From NCBI GenBank assembly GCA_027577415.1, contig JANBQS010000144.1, positions 1 through 30,794 on the forward strand: a stretch of DNA of 30,794 nucleotides. Direction: 5' to 3'. Shown piece after piece: positions 1 through 8,800 of this stretch (within the stretch, counting starts at the first letter, position 1; each line of letters opens with the position of its first letter). This DNA comes from Coemansia sp. RSA 922 (taxonomy: Eukaryota; Kickxellomycota; Kickxellomycetes; Kickxellales; Kickxellaceae). The notes below the pieces were generated by a model that worked only from the letters and a program-made list of their open reading frames with translations, was not told the DNA's origin and ran no database searches. The position numbers and the translations under genes are program-made.

Positions 1-979
1 TCTCAGTCATCGTGGCTCAGTGAGCGAAGGGCCATTGCAAGTGATTAGCCCAGATCCGACTACTTGATCCCGAAACGGGGCTGGTTGCATGGATTAAAGG
101 CTTGGGTCAGCACCTTGCATCCGATGGGGGGGGGACAATTATCCAGATACGGAGCAAAGCCTCCCCCCGCCCGTGGAATCAAGCGTGTCAGTTGGGTCGC
201 ACTTTGGGGGACAAAGAGAGCGGGTTCCGAGCGGTCGAATCAGAAGTCTGGCAGCCATTGTTTGATGTGTGTTGTGTGAATATGCCACCCCCGAAATAGC
301 GTACTATTTTAATCTAGTCCGTCCATACAAGCGAGGGTGGCACACGATGACGACTCTTGGCGGGATGTTTTTCGGCAAGGCTGCAGTTACACGAGCCAAA
401 AAGGGGACGGAAGCAAAGAGGAAGGAGTGAGCGCCAGCTTACTAAAGCAAGTTGAGAGGGCTAAGACTACAGTTCCTTGCTCCTCTTATTCTTCTTTTTC
501 CTTTCCCCAACGAGAAACCAGAAAAGCTTAAGGGCGCAGCAGGAACTCAGGTGATGGAGGGGTTCTTTTTGCCACCTTGTTATGCTTCATGGAACGCGAG
601 AGAGAGAGACATGCAGTGGCATAAGGAATTCAACTCGATGCCTCTCGCACATGCAGAGGTGTGTGCCAGAGTGAGAAGGTCCAATGGCGGCAGGCGGGGT
701 CTAAACAACCCTTCTTTTTTCCACATGGAGGAATGCCAAAAGAAAGCTGCTTGTGCGGCTTAGAGAGGCTTTCACAGTGAGCAGCCAATTACGGAAGGAG
801 AGGGAAAACCCTTCGGCGTGTTTTTTTTTTTTTTGACTTGCGAGGGACAACGCATTTCAAAGCAACAATGACGCTTCATAGTAATTCGCTGGGCACTCTT
901 TATGCTATTACTGGCACGCCTCCCTCCCCAGCATCACTTTCATGCTCATCCAACAACAGAGATGGGCGCCCCCTGAACG
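1..979. other. Intergenic region upstream of the cyclin gene
   Basis: No gene could be supported here. Several short open frames exist on the plus strand, but none has a recognisable motif, a plausible leader or a neighbour that explains it. One frame in the first 300 bases stays open for about 85 codons but lacks a good ATG and has runs of G and C. A tRNA-like string near 215-235 (GAGCGGTC) has no acceptor or T arm. A 16-base T run lies near 820-835. The last 150 bases before the cyclin gene are CT-rich, as in many fungal promoters. Confidence 0.5.
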
Positions 980-988
980 CATAAAAGG
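980..988 (+). promoter_or_regulatory. TATA-like element of the cyclin gene
   Basis: CATAAAAGG lies about 117 bp before the chosen ATG and is followed by a pyrimidine-rich tract, a common fungal core-promoter layout. It is inferred from sequence only. Confidence 0.4.
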
Positions 989-1104
989 CCAAGCCAGGAC
1001 TTTTTCTTCTTCTTCCCTTCCTCTGTGTTTCTTTTCCTCTCCGTCTATCACCTTTGAACATTCACATACTCGAAGCAACAACCGCCTACCCGCTTTTTTT
1101 CGAC

Positions 1105-1692
1105 ATGTCGACAGCTATCGCCACGCCAGGTCCTCGCATGGATCTGGGGCCAGTACCGTCTAGCATAAACGGTCAATCTCGGCTCCTATACACCACGGTG
1201 CGGTCGCTCAAATCTCTCATGCGCACATCTGACAGACAGCCCCAGCAGCTCTACCAGCAAAGCGGAGGAATACGGTCAAACTTTGCGCATATTATCCATC
1301 AGCAGCCGCTTTTGCCAAGCATTGATGATTTCATACGCAGCGTCACAGCGTCGCTCAATATCAAAATGGCTGTACTCGTTACTGCCCTCATCTACGTCGA
1401 GCGGCTGAGGAAGCACCTGCCAAAGACAGCTACGGGGTCGATGGATACTCCTTACAGGATCTTTTTGGCGTCGTTGCTGCTCGCCGACAAGTTTTGGTCA
1501 GACCATTCGGTGCAGATCAAGAATCTTGTGGCGGCTGCTGGTGGCGTGTTTAGCATGAAGGAGATCTCTGCCATGGAGCGCGCACTATTGAAGCTGCTAA
1601 AGTTCAACTTGTATGTCTCGGCCGACGAGATTCACACACACGCACACAAACTAGGCATTTGCATCGACGAGCACCCTGTCACCGCAGCATAA
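1105..1692 (+). CDS. Cyclin, Pho80/Pcl type
   Basis: Predicted 195-residue regulatory subunit of a cyclin-dependent kinase, of the class that pairs with Pho85-like kinases and acts in G1/S, polarity or nutrient signalling. A cyclin box spans about residues 73-175. Visible family hallmarks are the helix ending LIYVERLRKHLP (95-106), LASLLLADKFWSDHS (121-135) and the segment FSMKEISAMERALLKLLKFNLYVS near the end of the box. The resemblance is closest to the Pcl1/Pcl2 and S. pombe Pas1 group, by memory of family patterns rather than a search. The frame is open upstream, but the first ATG is at 1105, in the good context CGACATGTC. The gene converges on the bHLH gene, with 128 bp between the two stops. 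The protein is short and ends soon after the first cyclin fold, as is usual for this class. Confidence 0.85.
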   Translation: MSTAIATPGPRMDLGPVPSSINGQSRLLYTTVRSLKSLMRTSDRQPQQLYQQSGGIRSNFAHIIHQQPLLPSIDDFIRSVTASLNIKMAVLVTALIYVERLRKHLPKTATGSMDTPYRIFLASLLLADKFWSDHSVQIKNLVAAAGGVFSMKEISAMERALLKLLKFNLYVSADEIHTHAHKLGICIDEHPVTAA

Positions 1693-1820
1693 CACTGGCT
1701 GCGAGGAATCTATACCAAGCTATCTAGTCTGTACATTTTTTTTGTTATATATCCAACGATTCAAGAAGTAAATATAGTTTATACATTGGCTTTGAAGGAA
1801 AGGTCTATGAATGGTAGTTC

Positions 1821-2189
1821 TCAGTGGCTGGCGTCATTCATTTGGCCCTCGAGTATCTCACGTTCCATCAGTAGATACTTTATGTACTCGACAGTCTTTT
1901 GCAGAATCAGGGCCTCGCTTCGCTGTGAGGGTGTCAACGTTGGAACAATCTGAATCAGCTGGTCGTAGCCCGTGCGGATGTTTTGCCGCCGCTTCTGCTC
2001 AGAGGCGATGTGGTTTGCCTTCTTTTCGTCCTCTGTCAGTAGCTCGCCCTTCTTTTTGGTTACTCGCGACGCCCTAGTCTTTGTAGCAGCTGGTGTCTGG
2101 GCAGAGTCGGCTGTTCCTGACGCCGCCTTTGTCCCTGTGGCTGGAATTTCGGTGAGCTGAGCGTCGAACTGTTGTTGGAAGTGGTCCAT
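1821..2189 (-). CDS. Basic helix-loop-helix transcription factor
   Basis: 122-residue nuclear DNA-binding protein. The basic region (about 54-70) contains His60, Glu64 and Arg68 in the H-E-R spacing that reads CACGTG-type E-boxes. Helix 1 (IRTGYDQLIQIVP), a short loop (TLTPSQRSE) and helix 2 (ALILQKTVEYIKYLLMEREIL) follow. The N-terminus is low-complexity, rich in Ala and Thr, then Lys/Arg. Size and layout resemble the yeast Ino4 class of small bHLH partners, or a Max-like factor; which one cannot be decided from sequence. A CACGTG lies about 76 bp upstream of its own start, so autoregulation is possible. No intron is needed. Confidence 0.87.
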   Translation of the reverse strand: MDHFQQQFDAQLTEIPATGTKAASGTADSAQTPAATKTRASRVTKKKGELLTEDEKKANHIASEQKRRQNIRTGYDQLIQIVPTLTPSQRSEALILQKTVEYIKYLLMEREILEGQMNDASH

Positions 2190-2264
2190 TTCGTTGAATG
2201 CGCAGGGATAGAGTACAGAAAAAAATTAGGAAAGTGAAGTTGCGGAGGGAAAAGAGGCTTTATG

Positions 2265-2270
2265 CACGTG
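2265..2270. promoter_or_regulatory. E-box CACGTG upstream of the bHLH gene
   Basis: Perfect palindromic E-box, 76-81 bp before the bHLH start codon and inside its short upstream region. The encoded bHLH has the H-E-R residues that recognise this sequence, so self-regulation is a reasonable inference. Confidence 0.35.
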
Positions 2271-2360
2271 AAACTCTCGTGTGGAGAAAATCTTATGAGA
2301 GCCGAGATGTCAGATGGTTCTAGTACCAATAGATTTATTTCTACCATATGAAAGTGGTCG

Positions 2361-3119
2361 TTATTCGTCAGAGTCGGCGTCGGATGAAAGCCCATCATCC
2401 TCTTGGACAAACAAACTGGCGTCAACAGCGACATCGCCATCGGCAATAAACGTCGAGTCTGACTGTGCCAGCGACCTGTCTTGCTCAAACAGCTGTCTAC
2501 CAGTCAGCCTTTTATCTTCGTCCTTCTTGCTAACCACTCTTCTCGCCCGGTCCTCACCAGCCTCGCCTGCCAACCGACTCAAATGCTCCTTGGTCTCCAA
2601 TTCAAACTTTGCCTTCCACTCCAAAAAGTTGGCTCTGGTAACTGGCGTACCAATAAATTTGGCCTGGTCCGCTTCAATTTCCTTTTGGATCTTTGCTTCC
2701 TTGGCACGCACCAGTTCCGCAGTCTTCTCCACAAGCCGCTGAGTGGCTGCCTCCTTTAGACCAGTGGACATGCTGAATACCATGGCCATACCGAGGCATT
2801 CTTCGCCTAGCTCGCGAAGTCTGTCGGTGAGGTCGCATATGTCTTTGTCGTTCAGCTCGGCTTCAATGTCAGTGGGCGCTGGAAGCGTGTTGGGCGTGAG
2901 CGATATTTCGAATAGGGGCAGTGCGTCTGGGTATGTCTCCGTGTACTCTACAGTTAGCAGAAGGTTGCAGGGCCTGATCTCGTCGTCGTCTTCTATGTCG
3001 ATGCTGATAGTGAACTTTTGAGGAACTTCAGTGTGGAGTATCTCAAGCTCGGTCGGGTAGATCGATTGCAGGATCTCGACTTCGTTGGTCTGCTCCTCGG
3101 CGTAGTGCGCGTCGACCAT
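2361..3119 (-). CDS. RWD domain protein (Gir2/RWDD1-like)
   Basis: 252-residue cytoplasmic protein. The RWD domain covers about residues 8-115, starting ETNEVEILQSIYP-like (here QTNEVEILQSIYPTELEIL) and including the YTETYPDALP signature typical of RWD folds. A charged helical segment follows (about 120-190). Near the C-terminus, LTGRQLFEQDRSL and an acidic end match the RWDD1/DFRP2 and yeast Gir2 layout. Those proteins bind the DRG2-type GTPase (Rbg2) and the Gcn1 translational-control factor through the RWD domain; the same role is inferred here. The ATG at 3119 is the first in frame. The gene lies between the bHLH and NDK genes, all on the minus strand, but the gaps (171 and 220 bp) suggest separate promoters. 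Confidence 0.87.
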   Translation of the reverse strand: MVDAHYAEEQTNEVEILQSIYPTELEILHTEVPQKFTISIDIEDDDEIRPCNLLLTVEYTETYPDALPLFEISLTPNTLPAPTDIEAELNDKDICDLTDRLRELGEECLGMAMVFSMSTGLKEAATQRLVEKTAELVRAKEAKIQKEIEADQAKFIGTPVTRANFLEWKAKFELETKEHLSRLAGEAGEDRARRVVSKKDEDKRLTGRQLFEQDRSLAQSDSTFIADGDVAVDASLFVQEDDGLSSDADSDE

Positions 3120-3339
3120 GGTCTGCTATTTAGCAAGAGTTGTGCTGATAAATAAAAGAGTAAATATTGACAAATGTTTTACCAAAAAAAAAAAAAATCC
3201 CAAGCCGGCCAACAAACGACTAAGTGCACACATATCTGCGATCTATTTTGTAATATGGGCCAGTACAATTTCAGACAGTCTCTATATTCACTCCTTACAG
3301 AGCGTAAGAAACTTGATAAGAAAGCTAAAAAAAAAAGGT

Positions 3340-3801
3340 TTACTCGTAGATGACGGCATCGACAGCGCGAGTGTAGGACTTGAGGTTCTCGCCGAACCAC
3401 AGAGCGATCTCCTTCTCAGCCGACTCAACCGAGTCCGAGCCGTGGCAGACGTTCTTTCCGATATCGAGAGCAAAGTCAGCACGGATGGTTCCGGGAGCCG
3501 AGTCCTGGGGGTTGGTGGCACCGAGCATAGCGCGGCCAATCTTGACGGCACCCTTACCCTGGATAACAAAGGCGGCGACGGGGCCGGACTGCATGTAGGC
3601 CAGGAGCTTGGGGAAGAAGGGCTTGCCAGCGAGGTCGGCATAGTGATCCCTCAGGAGCTGCTCAGTGGGGTGGACGAGCTGGAGAGCGAGGATCTTGAAA
3701 CCACGGGTCTCGAAACGACGGACGATCTCGCCGACTAGGCCACGCTCAACACCGTCGGGCTTGACGGCGATGAAGGAACGCTCGAGATTGGCGGCAGACA
3801 T
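3340..3801 (-). CDS. Nucleoside diphosphate kinase
   Basis: Transfers the gamma phosphate from ATP to NDPs through a phosphohistidine. The 153-residue length is exactly that of the eukaryotic family. Visible are [12 protein letters not shown] (7-18), the substrate-site stretch [21 protein letters not shown] (90-110) and the active-site motif [12 protein letters not shown] with catalytic His120. The C-terminal IYE is also typical. The frame is open for 38 more codons upstream, with a hydrophobic stretch, but the ATG at 3801 gives the standard N-terminus, so the upstream part is read as leader. Codon usage is strongly biased to C/G at third positions, consistent with high expression. It shares a 305 bp divergent intergenic region with the rhomboid gene. 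Confidence 0.96.
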   Translation of the reverse strand: MSAANLERSFIAVKPDGVERGLVGEIVRRFETRGFKILALQLVHPTEQLLRDHYADLAGKPFFPKLLAYMQSGPVAAFVIQGKGAVKIGRAMLGATNPQDSAPGTIRADFALDIGKNVCHGSDSVESAEKEIALWFGENLKSYTRAVDAVIYE

Positions 3802-4106
3802 GGTTACTGATTTGAAATTGTGTTGGGTGGTATGGCACGTACTGAGAAATGTAAACGAGATGAAGAGAACCAGAAACGAAAGGCCCGTCAGCGGCCTCAT
3901 CCAATATGTAAACATGCCTGTGTGTCTATGAAAAAATTTTCAAGTTGGGATGTGGGGGAAAAGACCAGGCGCCCAAGTATGCGCGCCACGTGTAATATTA
4001 TCGGCTCGCTGATGCAGCTCGGCTCATCGATGTTGTATCTGCTGAAGGCCAAGCCAAATGTGCTTAAGGGTATCCTTGGTTTCAGTTATCTTTGCTATTC
4101 TTGGAA
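3802..4106. promoter_or_regulatory. Divergent promoter region, NDK and rhomboid genes
   Basis: A 305 bp gap between two divergent start codons. It contains a CACGTG at 3987-3992. No canonical TATA is obvious. Both genes are presumed to start transcription inside it. Confidence 0.45.
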
Positions 4107-5126
4107 ATGTCGATACTAGCCGCTCGCAGAGCTATGAATTTGAGCTCTCTCCGACCGCAACTAGCGGCTCTTAGCGGTGGAAGACTTTGCTTGGCAACAA
4201 GCAGACAGCAGCCGCAGCAATTTCCAGCAATGCGGTTGGCTCACAACCGCAGTTTCGGCACGGCATTAGTATCAGGCACAACCTTTAGCGACAGAACCGC
4301 TAGAGGACCCTTGCGCATACCACAGCTTAATATAGTTCCAGCACCGCGTGGACAGCAGACGCGCGGCGGGCGGTGGGAGAGCCACACAAAGGCAGACTAC
4401 GGATCGCGGCGCGGAAACATATACCGCAAGAACAACAACTCTCAGCAGCAGCGGCGGTTGCCCTTATTTTCAAATATAACGCCCGAATCGGCAGTCTATC
4501 TTCTCATCGGCATCAACGGAGTAATGTTCCTCGTATGGACAACAGCTAACCAGCGATTCAACTCACTGGGAGACAAGAGTATGCTGACCTGGCTGACCCG
4601 CAACTGCTCCACCATGTGGGTCAACCTAGCCCAGGGGCGGATCTGGACACTAGTGACACCAGCGTTCTCTCATGTGGACCCTATGCACTTGTTTGTCAAC
4701 ATGTTTGTACTCTATTCGTTTGGTACCGATGTGGCACGCATGCTGGGAGCCAAGAGATTCCTTGGCTTCTATTTGGGCGCGGCCGTGGTTGGCAACCTGG
4801 TTAGTGCTGTTATTCGCGGAGTTGTGATTCCATTGCGTACTGGCGATATGAGCTCAATGGTGCAGCCGTCGATTGGGGCGTCGACGTCGGTTATTGGCAT
4901 TACTACGCTGTTTGCTTGTGTGTATCCGATGGCACAGTTGCAGTTGTTTATGATTATTCCTGTGCGCGCGTGGCTGGCTACCGTGGGCTTTGTTGGATGG
5001 GACCTTTGGCGTGTCATGAAGCATGGAAGCTCCAAGGCTGATGGCGCCGGGCATCTGGGCGGTGCTGCGGCGGGAGCTGCGTACTACTGGTTCAAACTGC
5101 GTCCGCTTATACGTAGAATGCGTTAA
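4107..5126 (+). CDS. Mitochondrial rhomboid protease (Pcp1/PARL-like)
   Basis: 339-residue intramembrane serine protease. The first ~110 residues are rich in Arg, Ser, Gln and Ala with almost no acid, as expected for a mitochondrial presequence. About six hydrophobic helices follow. Rhomboid hallmarks are a WTLVTPAFSHVDPMHLFVNM segment in the L1/TM2 region, the serine motif SIGASTSVIG with candidate nucleophile Ser259, and GHLGGAAAGAAYYW with catalytic His316. Yeast Pcp1 cleaves Ccp1 and Mgm1; human PARL cleaves PINK1 and PGAM5. An odd point is that the usual GxSG reads GAST here, so the glycine after the serine is a threonine. The ATG at 4107 is the first in frame and gives the basic N-terminus. 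Confidence 0.9.
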   Translation: MSILAARRAMNLSSLRPQLAALSGGRLCLATSRQQPQQFPAMRLAHNRSFGTALVSGTTFSDRTARGPLRIPQLNIVPAPRGQQTRGGRWESHTKADYGSRRGNIYRKNNNSQQQRRLPLFSNITPESAVYLLIGINGVMFLVWTTANQRFNSLGDKSMLTWLTRNCSTMWVNLAQGRIWTLVTPAFSHVDPMHLFVNMFVLYSFGTDVARMLGAKRFLGFYLGAAVVGNLVSAVIRGVVIPLRTGDMSSMVQPSIGASTSVIGITTLFACVYPMAQLQLFMIIPVRAWLATVGFVGWDLWRVMKHGSSKADGAGHLGGAAAGAAYYWFKLRPLIRRMR

Positions 5127-5506
5127 ATATGACCGCTGTGAATCTGGAAGTGAGTACTTTGTGTCACAACACAGCAGAGAGAAAACTCGCTTATACATTC
5201 TTTTAATCCATGCCAGTGTCAACACTATATCTATAGATTCTTATTTTTACATTCCTGGCAATTTCTTCTAAGTTTACTTGCACTACATGCACAAGGAGAC
5301 AATGCAGACCATGAGTATGGCGAGTCCCAAACCAAGGAATGCTTGTACCATTGTAGTCTCCTAGCGACCTGTCAAATCTCTTGTTAGTAAAAAAAATGTG
5401 TTTGGAAGTGCACCCCATCTCGGTCAGCAAGGGCAATATTGTCAAGCGACAGGTCAGCGCTAAAAGGTGCCTTTAAGAGGACAGCTGAGGAGACACACTT
5501 CAAATG
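5127..5506. other. Region between the rhomboid gene and the ABC transporter upstream repeats
   Basis: Mostly non-coding. The only candidate gene is a 22-codon minus-strand frame at 5283-5351, listed separately. The rest shows no recognisable motif. Confidence 0.4.
5283..5351 (-). CDS. Candidate very short membrane peptide gene
   Basis: The minus strand encodes a 22-residue, almost wholly hydrophobic peptide (MVQAFLGLGLAILMVCIVSL then CM). Just upstream on that strand is TTTACTAAC followed 14 nt later by GACAG, which looks like a branch point and acceptor of an intron in the leader. An in-frame TAG between acceptor and ATG makes the ATG the only possible start. Single-helix microproteins such as Ost4 exist in fungi, but this sequence is not recognised as any of them. 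It could equally be chance plus a non-coding exon. Confidence 0.27.
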   Translation of the reverse strand: MVQAFLGLGLAILMVCIVSLCM

Positions 5507-5675
5507 TTGAGCAAAAGGAGGGATGACATCATTGCCAAAGGAGCTTCAGTTCTTTTGTCAAAAGAACGTGACTTGACGGCTGTATTGTTTTCTTGCTAGC
5601 TAAAAATATTGAGCAATAGGGAGGAATGAAATCACCGCCAATAAGCCAAAGTTCTTTTGTCAAAGCACTTGGGCT
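5507..5675 (+). repeat. Two direct copies of an ABC-transporter upstream repeat
   Basis: Copy 1 (about 5507-5573) and copy 2 (about 5609-5675) are diverged repeats offset by 102 bp. Both begin TTGAGCAA, contain a GCCAA string and end with AGTTCTTTTGTCAAA plus a few more bases. A third copy lies at about 29994-30051, upstream of the second ABC transporter gene. The position before both transporter starts suggests regulatory DNA. Confidence 0.65.
5549..5567. promoter_or_regulatory. Perfect 19 bp dyad, candidate operator
   Basis: GTTCTTTTGTCAAAAGAAC is a 9-bp perfect inverted repeat around one central T, 260 bp before the transporter ATG. The second repeat copy keeps the degenerate form GTTCTTTTGTCAAAGCAC, and the homologous gene at the end of the window has GTTCTTTCGTCAAAGCAC. 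Related dyads occur upstream of family-1 genes. It is a candidate binding site for an unidentified dimeric regulator. Confidence 0.45.
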
Positions 5676-5826
5676 GTAGTCTCTTCTCTCCACTAGCAGA
5701 GGAAGCAAACACACTTTTCAGTTAAAAAGGCTAGCCCACTGCCGACTAGAAAATGTTGAATATTCTCCTCCATTCAATTTTTCTCCACTCCATTTCTTGG
5801 CCATCTAGTTGTTTCTTGTCATTTCA

Positions 5827-8800
5827 ATGATTGTCCAGGAGTATTTTTATTATGTATCTTCAGTGCTGCAGCGCTCTGCTCTACCAGCCGCTGATGCTGC
5901 CATCATAGCCATGTCGCTTTACGCAGTTTCACGCAACAAGATGGCATTGCCCAAGTGGCTTGACAACAAGTCGTCTCTTCTGGCATGTGCTGCACTTGCC
6001 GCGCTTACTGTCCACTCGTCTCTTGCTTGGAGTAGCCTTCTATTCTCTTTCGCGGTACTTTTGTCTCTTGTCTTATCCACTTCGCCAGCAAACTACACTT
6101 GGTTTCAGGCGTTCCACCTACTGGGTATTTACAGATCGCTAAACGGCTCCAATGACATGTGGCACGGCGTAGTGTGTGCTTTGTTGCACTGCACCCTTGT
6201 TTTATACAACCTAGACGCTTCTAGCAAATCCATGCTAAAGCAAATATTCCAGCAATCCACCTATGCTCAAGCACGCCACCTCATAAAGCTGCAAAGGCTG
6301 CGCCAACTGACAATCAATGACATTTGGTCACTTCCAGAGAGATTCAAACTGCGCAATGCTTATAGTGAGCTCAAGTTCAACACAAACGAGTCCTATTTTG
6401 TTTTGCGTGCCATCTTTCGCATGATGTGGCGCCCAATGATTCCTGTTTACATTATTGGATTGTTAGTCCAGTTTGTTCCACTGATTCGGCTCAGATTAAA
6501 CCGAAATATTATGCAACATATTGACGACTTTTCCAACTACAGCATGTATAGTATTGTTGCTGACATATCCCGCGTATTGCTGGTGGGGCTGTTCAATAGT
6601 TCTCAGAGCATAGCTCAAGGATATATTGCCAATGAAATGTCAAGGGCGCAACGCGCAATTAATCTTGAGGTGTTCCGATTGCCGTTGCAGAGGCTGGGGC
6701 TAAGAAAGAAATCAAACAAAGATAGCACTGAAGGTCATGTAGCAGAGCTGACAAAGTTTCCTCAGAATGTCCAAGATCTGATTAACTCTCTGCTGTCTGT
6801 AGTTATAACAGGCACAATGCTATACAGTCAATTGGGCTACTATGTGTTGACTGCGATCACCTTTCCTTACTTGTTCTCTGGCCTTAGATGGGGACTAGAG
6901 TATACTGCGGGCAGGGAAGATAAATGGGAATCGGACGAGCGATGGTTTAACCATTTTAAGGATTTGGATACTATTATCGAAGGCATAAAGTCGATAAAGA
7001 TATTTGCTTGGGAACAAATGTTTTTGAATAGAAATCCCAAGCCAGCCTCTAATCGTAATAGTAGGCTTCCTTGGTATGCCCCAGTAATGCGACTTATTTG
7101 GAGGCTGTTTGTGTTAGCCAACTCTTTCCTTTCAGAACTTACCACTCTTATGGCCGTGTATGCGTTTTTAAACTCGCAAGCAATGACAGGCACCAATATT
7201 GCTAATACCCGAATTGTAGAGATTGACTTGCTTTTAAGAACCCTCCAGAGTGGCTTATTCGCACTAAGGAATAATTTTTCAAATGTTAAAAGCGCACTAA
7301 AGTCAAACCATAAATTTGAGACATTGCTCAAAGACGGTTATCTCAATTCACTGTCCAACTCTGATGATACTTCGAAAGTTGGTCCATTGGTAGAAATGGA
7401 TCATTGTAGCTTTACCTGGGGAACAGGAGATAAGGTTAAGGATGTTCTTTCAGATGTTTCATTGAGTGCAAGTGCAGGTGATTTGGTGGCGATTGTTGGC
7501 AAAACTGGTGCTGGAAAGTCGTCTCTATTGCTGGCCATGTGCAGTGAGGTGGAAATGACGCAGGGCACAGGAAGGTTGGTTGGCAAAATCGCATACCTTG
7601 AGCAGCAGCCATGGATCATGAATGACACCTTGAGGGCAAATGTTCTCTTTGGTCGTGAATATGACGAAGATTATTACTGGAAGGTTTTGAGTACTTGTGC
7701 ACTTATTGATGACTTGGAGATGTGGCCCAACAGCGATTTGACTGTTATTGGCGAGAACGGCATGAACATTTCAGGAGGTCAAAGGGCTCGCCTAGCATTG
7801 GCGAGAACAGTGTATTCTAAGGCTGACATCTACTTTCTAGACGACCCCTTGTCGGCAGTTGATGCCATTGTCAAACGCCATATTCTGGATAACATTATCT
7901 TGAGCACTGGATTGCTGGGAGACAAGCTGCGTTTTGTCACTTCCAATGCAGATAGTATTTCAACTCTTTGCAACCAAATTGCTATGGTGGATAATGGTCA
8001 TGTCTCGGTTAAGGTACAAACACCCCTAGTCCATACTGCATTCGAGTATAAACCCAAAGCAAAGCCAAAGCAGAAAGATGTTGAGACTACCAGTAAAGAA
8101 CTACAAACAGTGTCAGCTTCAGATAAGAAGCAAACTGCAAATACTTTTAATGAGACTACTGGCATGGTTATCAGTGCTGGTATTTCTGACAATCACAGTT
8201 CTGATGAGAATTCCCACCATCCAAAGCAATGGTCGCATTGGGATAATTCCCTGTATGCCCTTCGTATATGTGGATTGCCAGTAATAGTGACAGCAGTGGT
8301 ATCTGCATTATTTCATCAGATACTACAGCTTGTAATAAATAGCTACAAGCTTGATGCCTTAAGAGCCAACAGTATCACTAACCAAACCAACAACAACGCC
8401 ATGCTTACCTATATTATCATGAGTATACTCAGTAAAGTGTCTATTAAATTGGTATATGACCTTCAATACTATTTAACCGATTGTATGGTAAGCTATGAGT
8501 ATAAGCAAAATGTCAGTTTAATGCTTATTCGAGGTCTATTGTTTGCACCCATGTCTTACCATGAAGGCAACCAAAGCTCCGAGAGTAAAAGTACTAATCG
8601 TAATGCATCTGGTACAATGACTCTCAGTGTTCCACATGATATTCTGGATATCAGCTTCAATGTCATGTCATCAATTTCGTTGATGTACCGGGTTGCACTG
8701 GCATCCCCATGGATATTAATTTGTGTATTGGTTTATGCGTGCATGTTACAAACAGTCTTTAGTCCTATGACTCAACTTGAAAAGGAGCTCTATAAACTCT

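Noticed and set aside
210..245. tRNA-like string with a GAGCGGTC D-arm look
   Set aside because: No matching acceptor stem, anticodon arm or T arm could be found around it.
64..763. Several plus-strand open frames of 60-100 codons before the cyclin gene
   Set aside because: They overlap in different frames, several lack an ATG, and none shows a domain, membrane helix or sensible composition.
3802..3915. N-terminal hydrophobic extension of the NDK gene as a targeting sequence
   Set aside because: The standard 153-residue enzyme starts exactly at the inner ATG. The extra part is T- and A-rich leader, and the stretch is not a convincing presequence.
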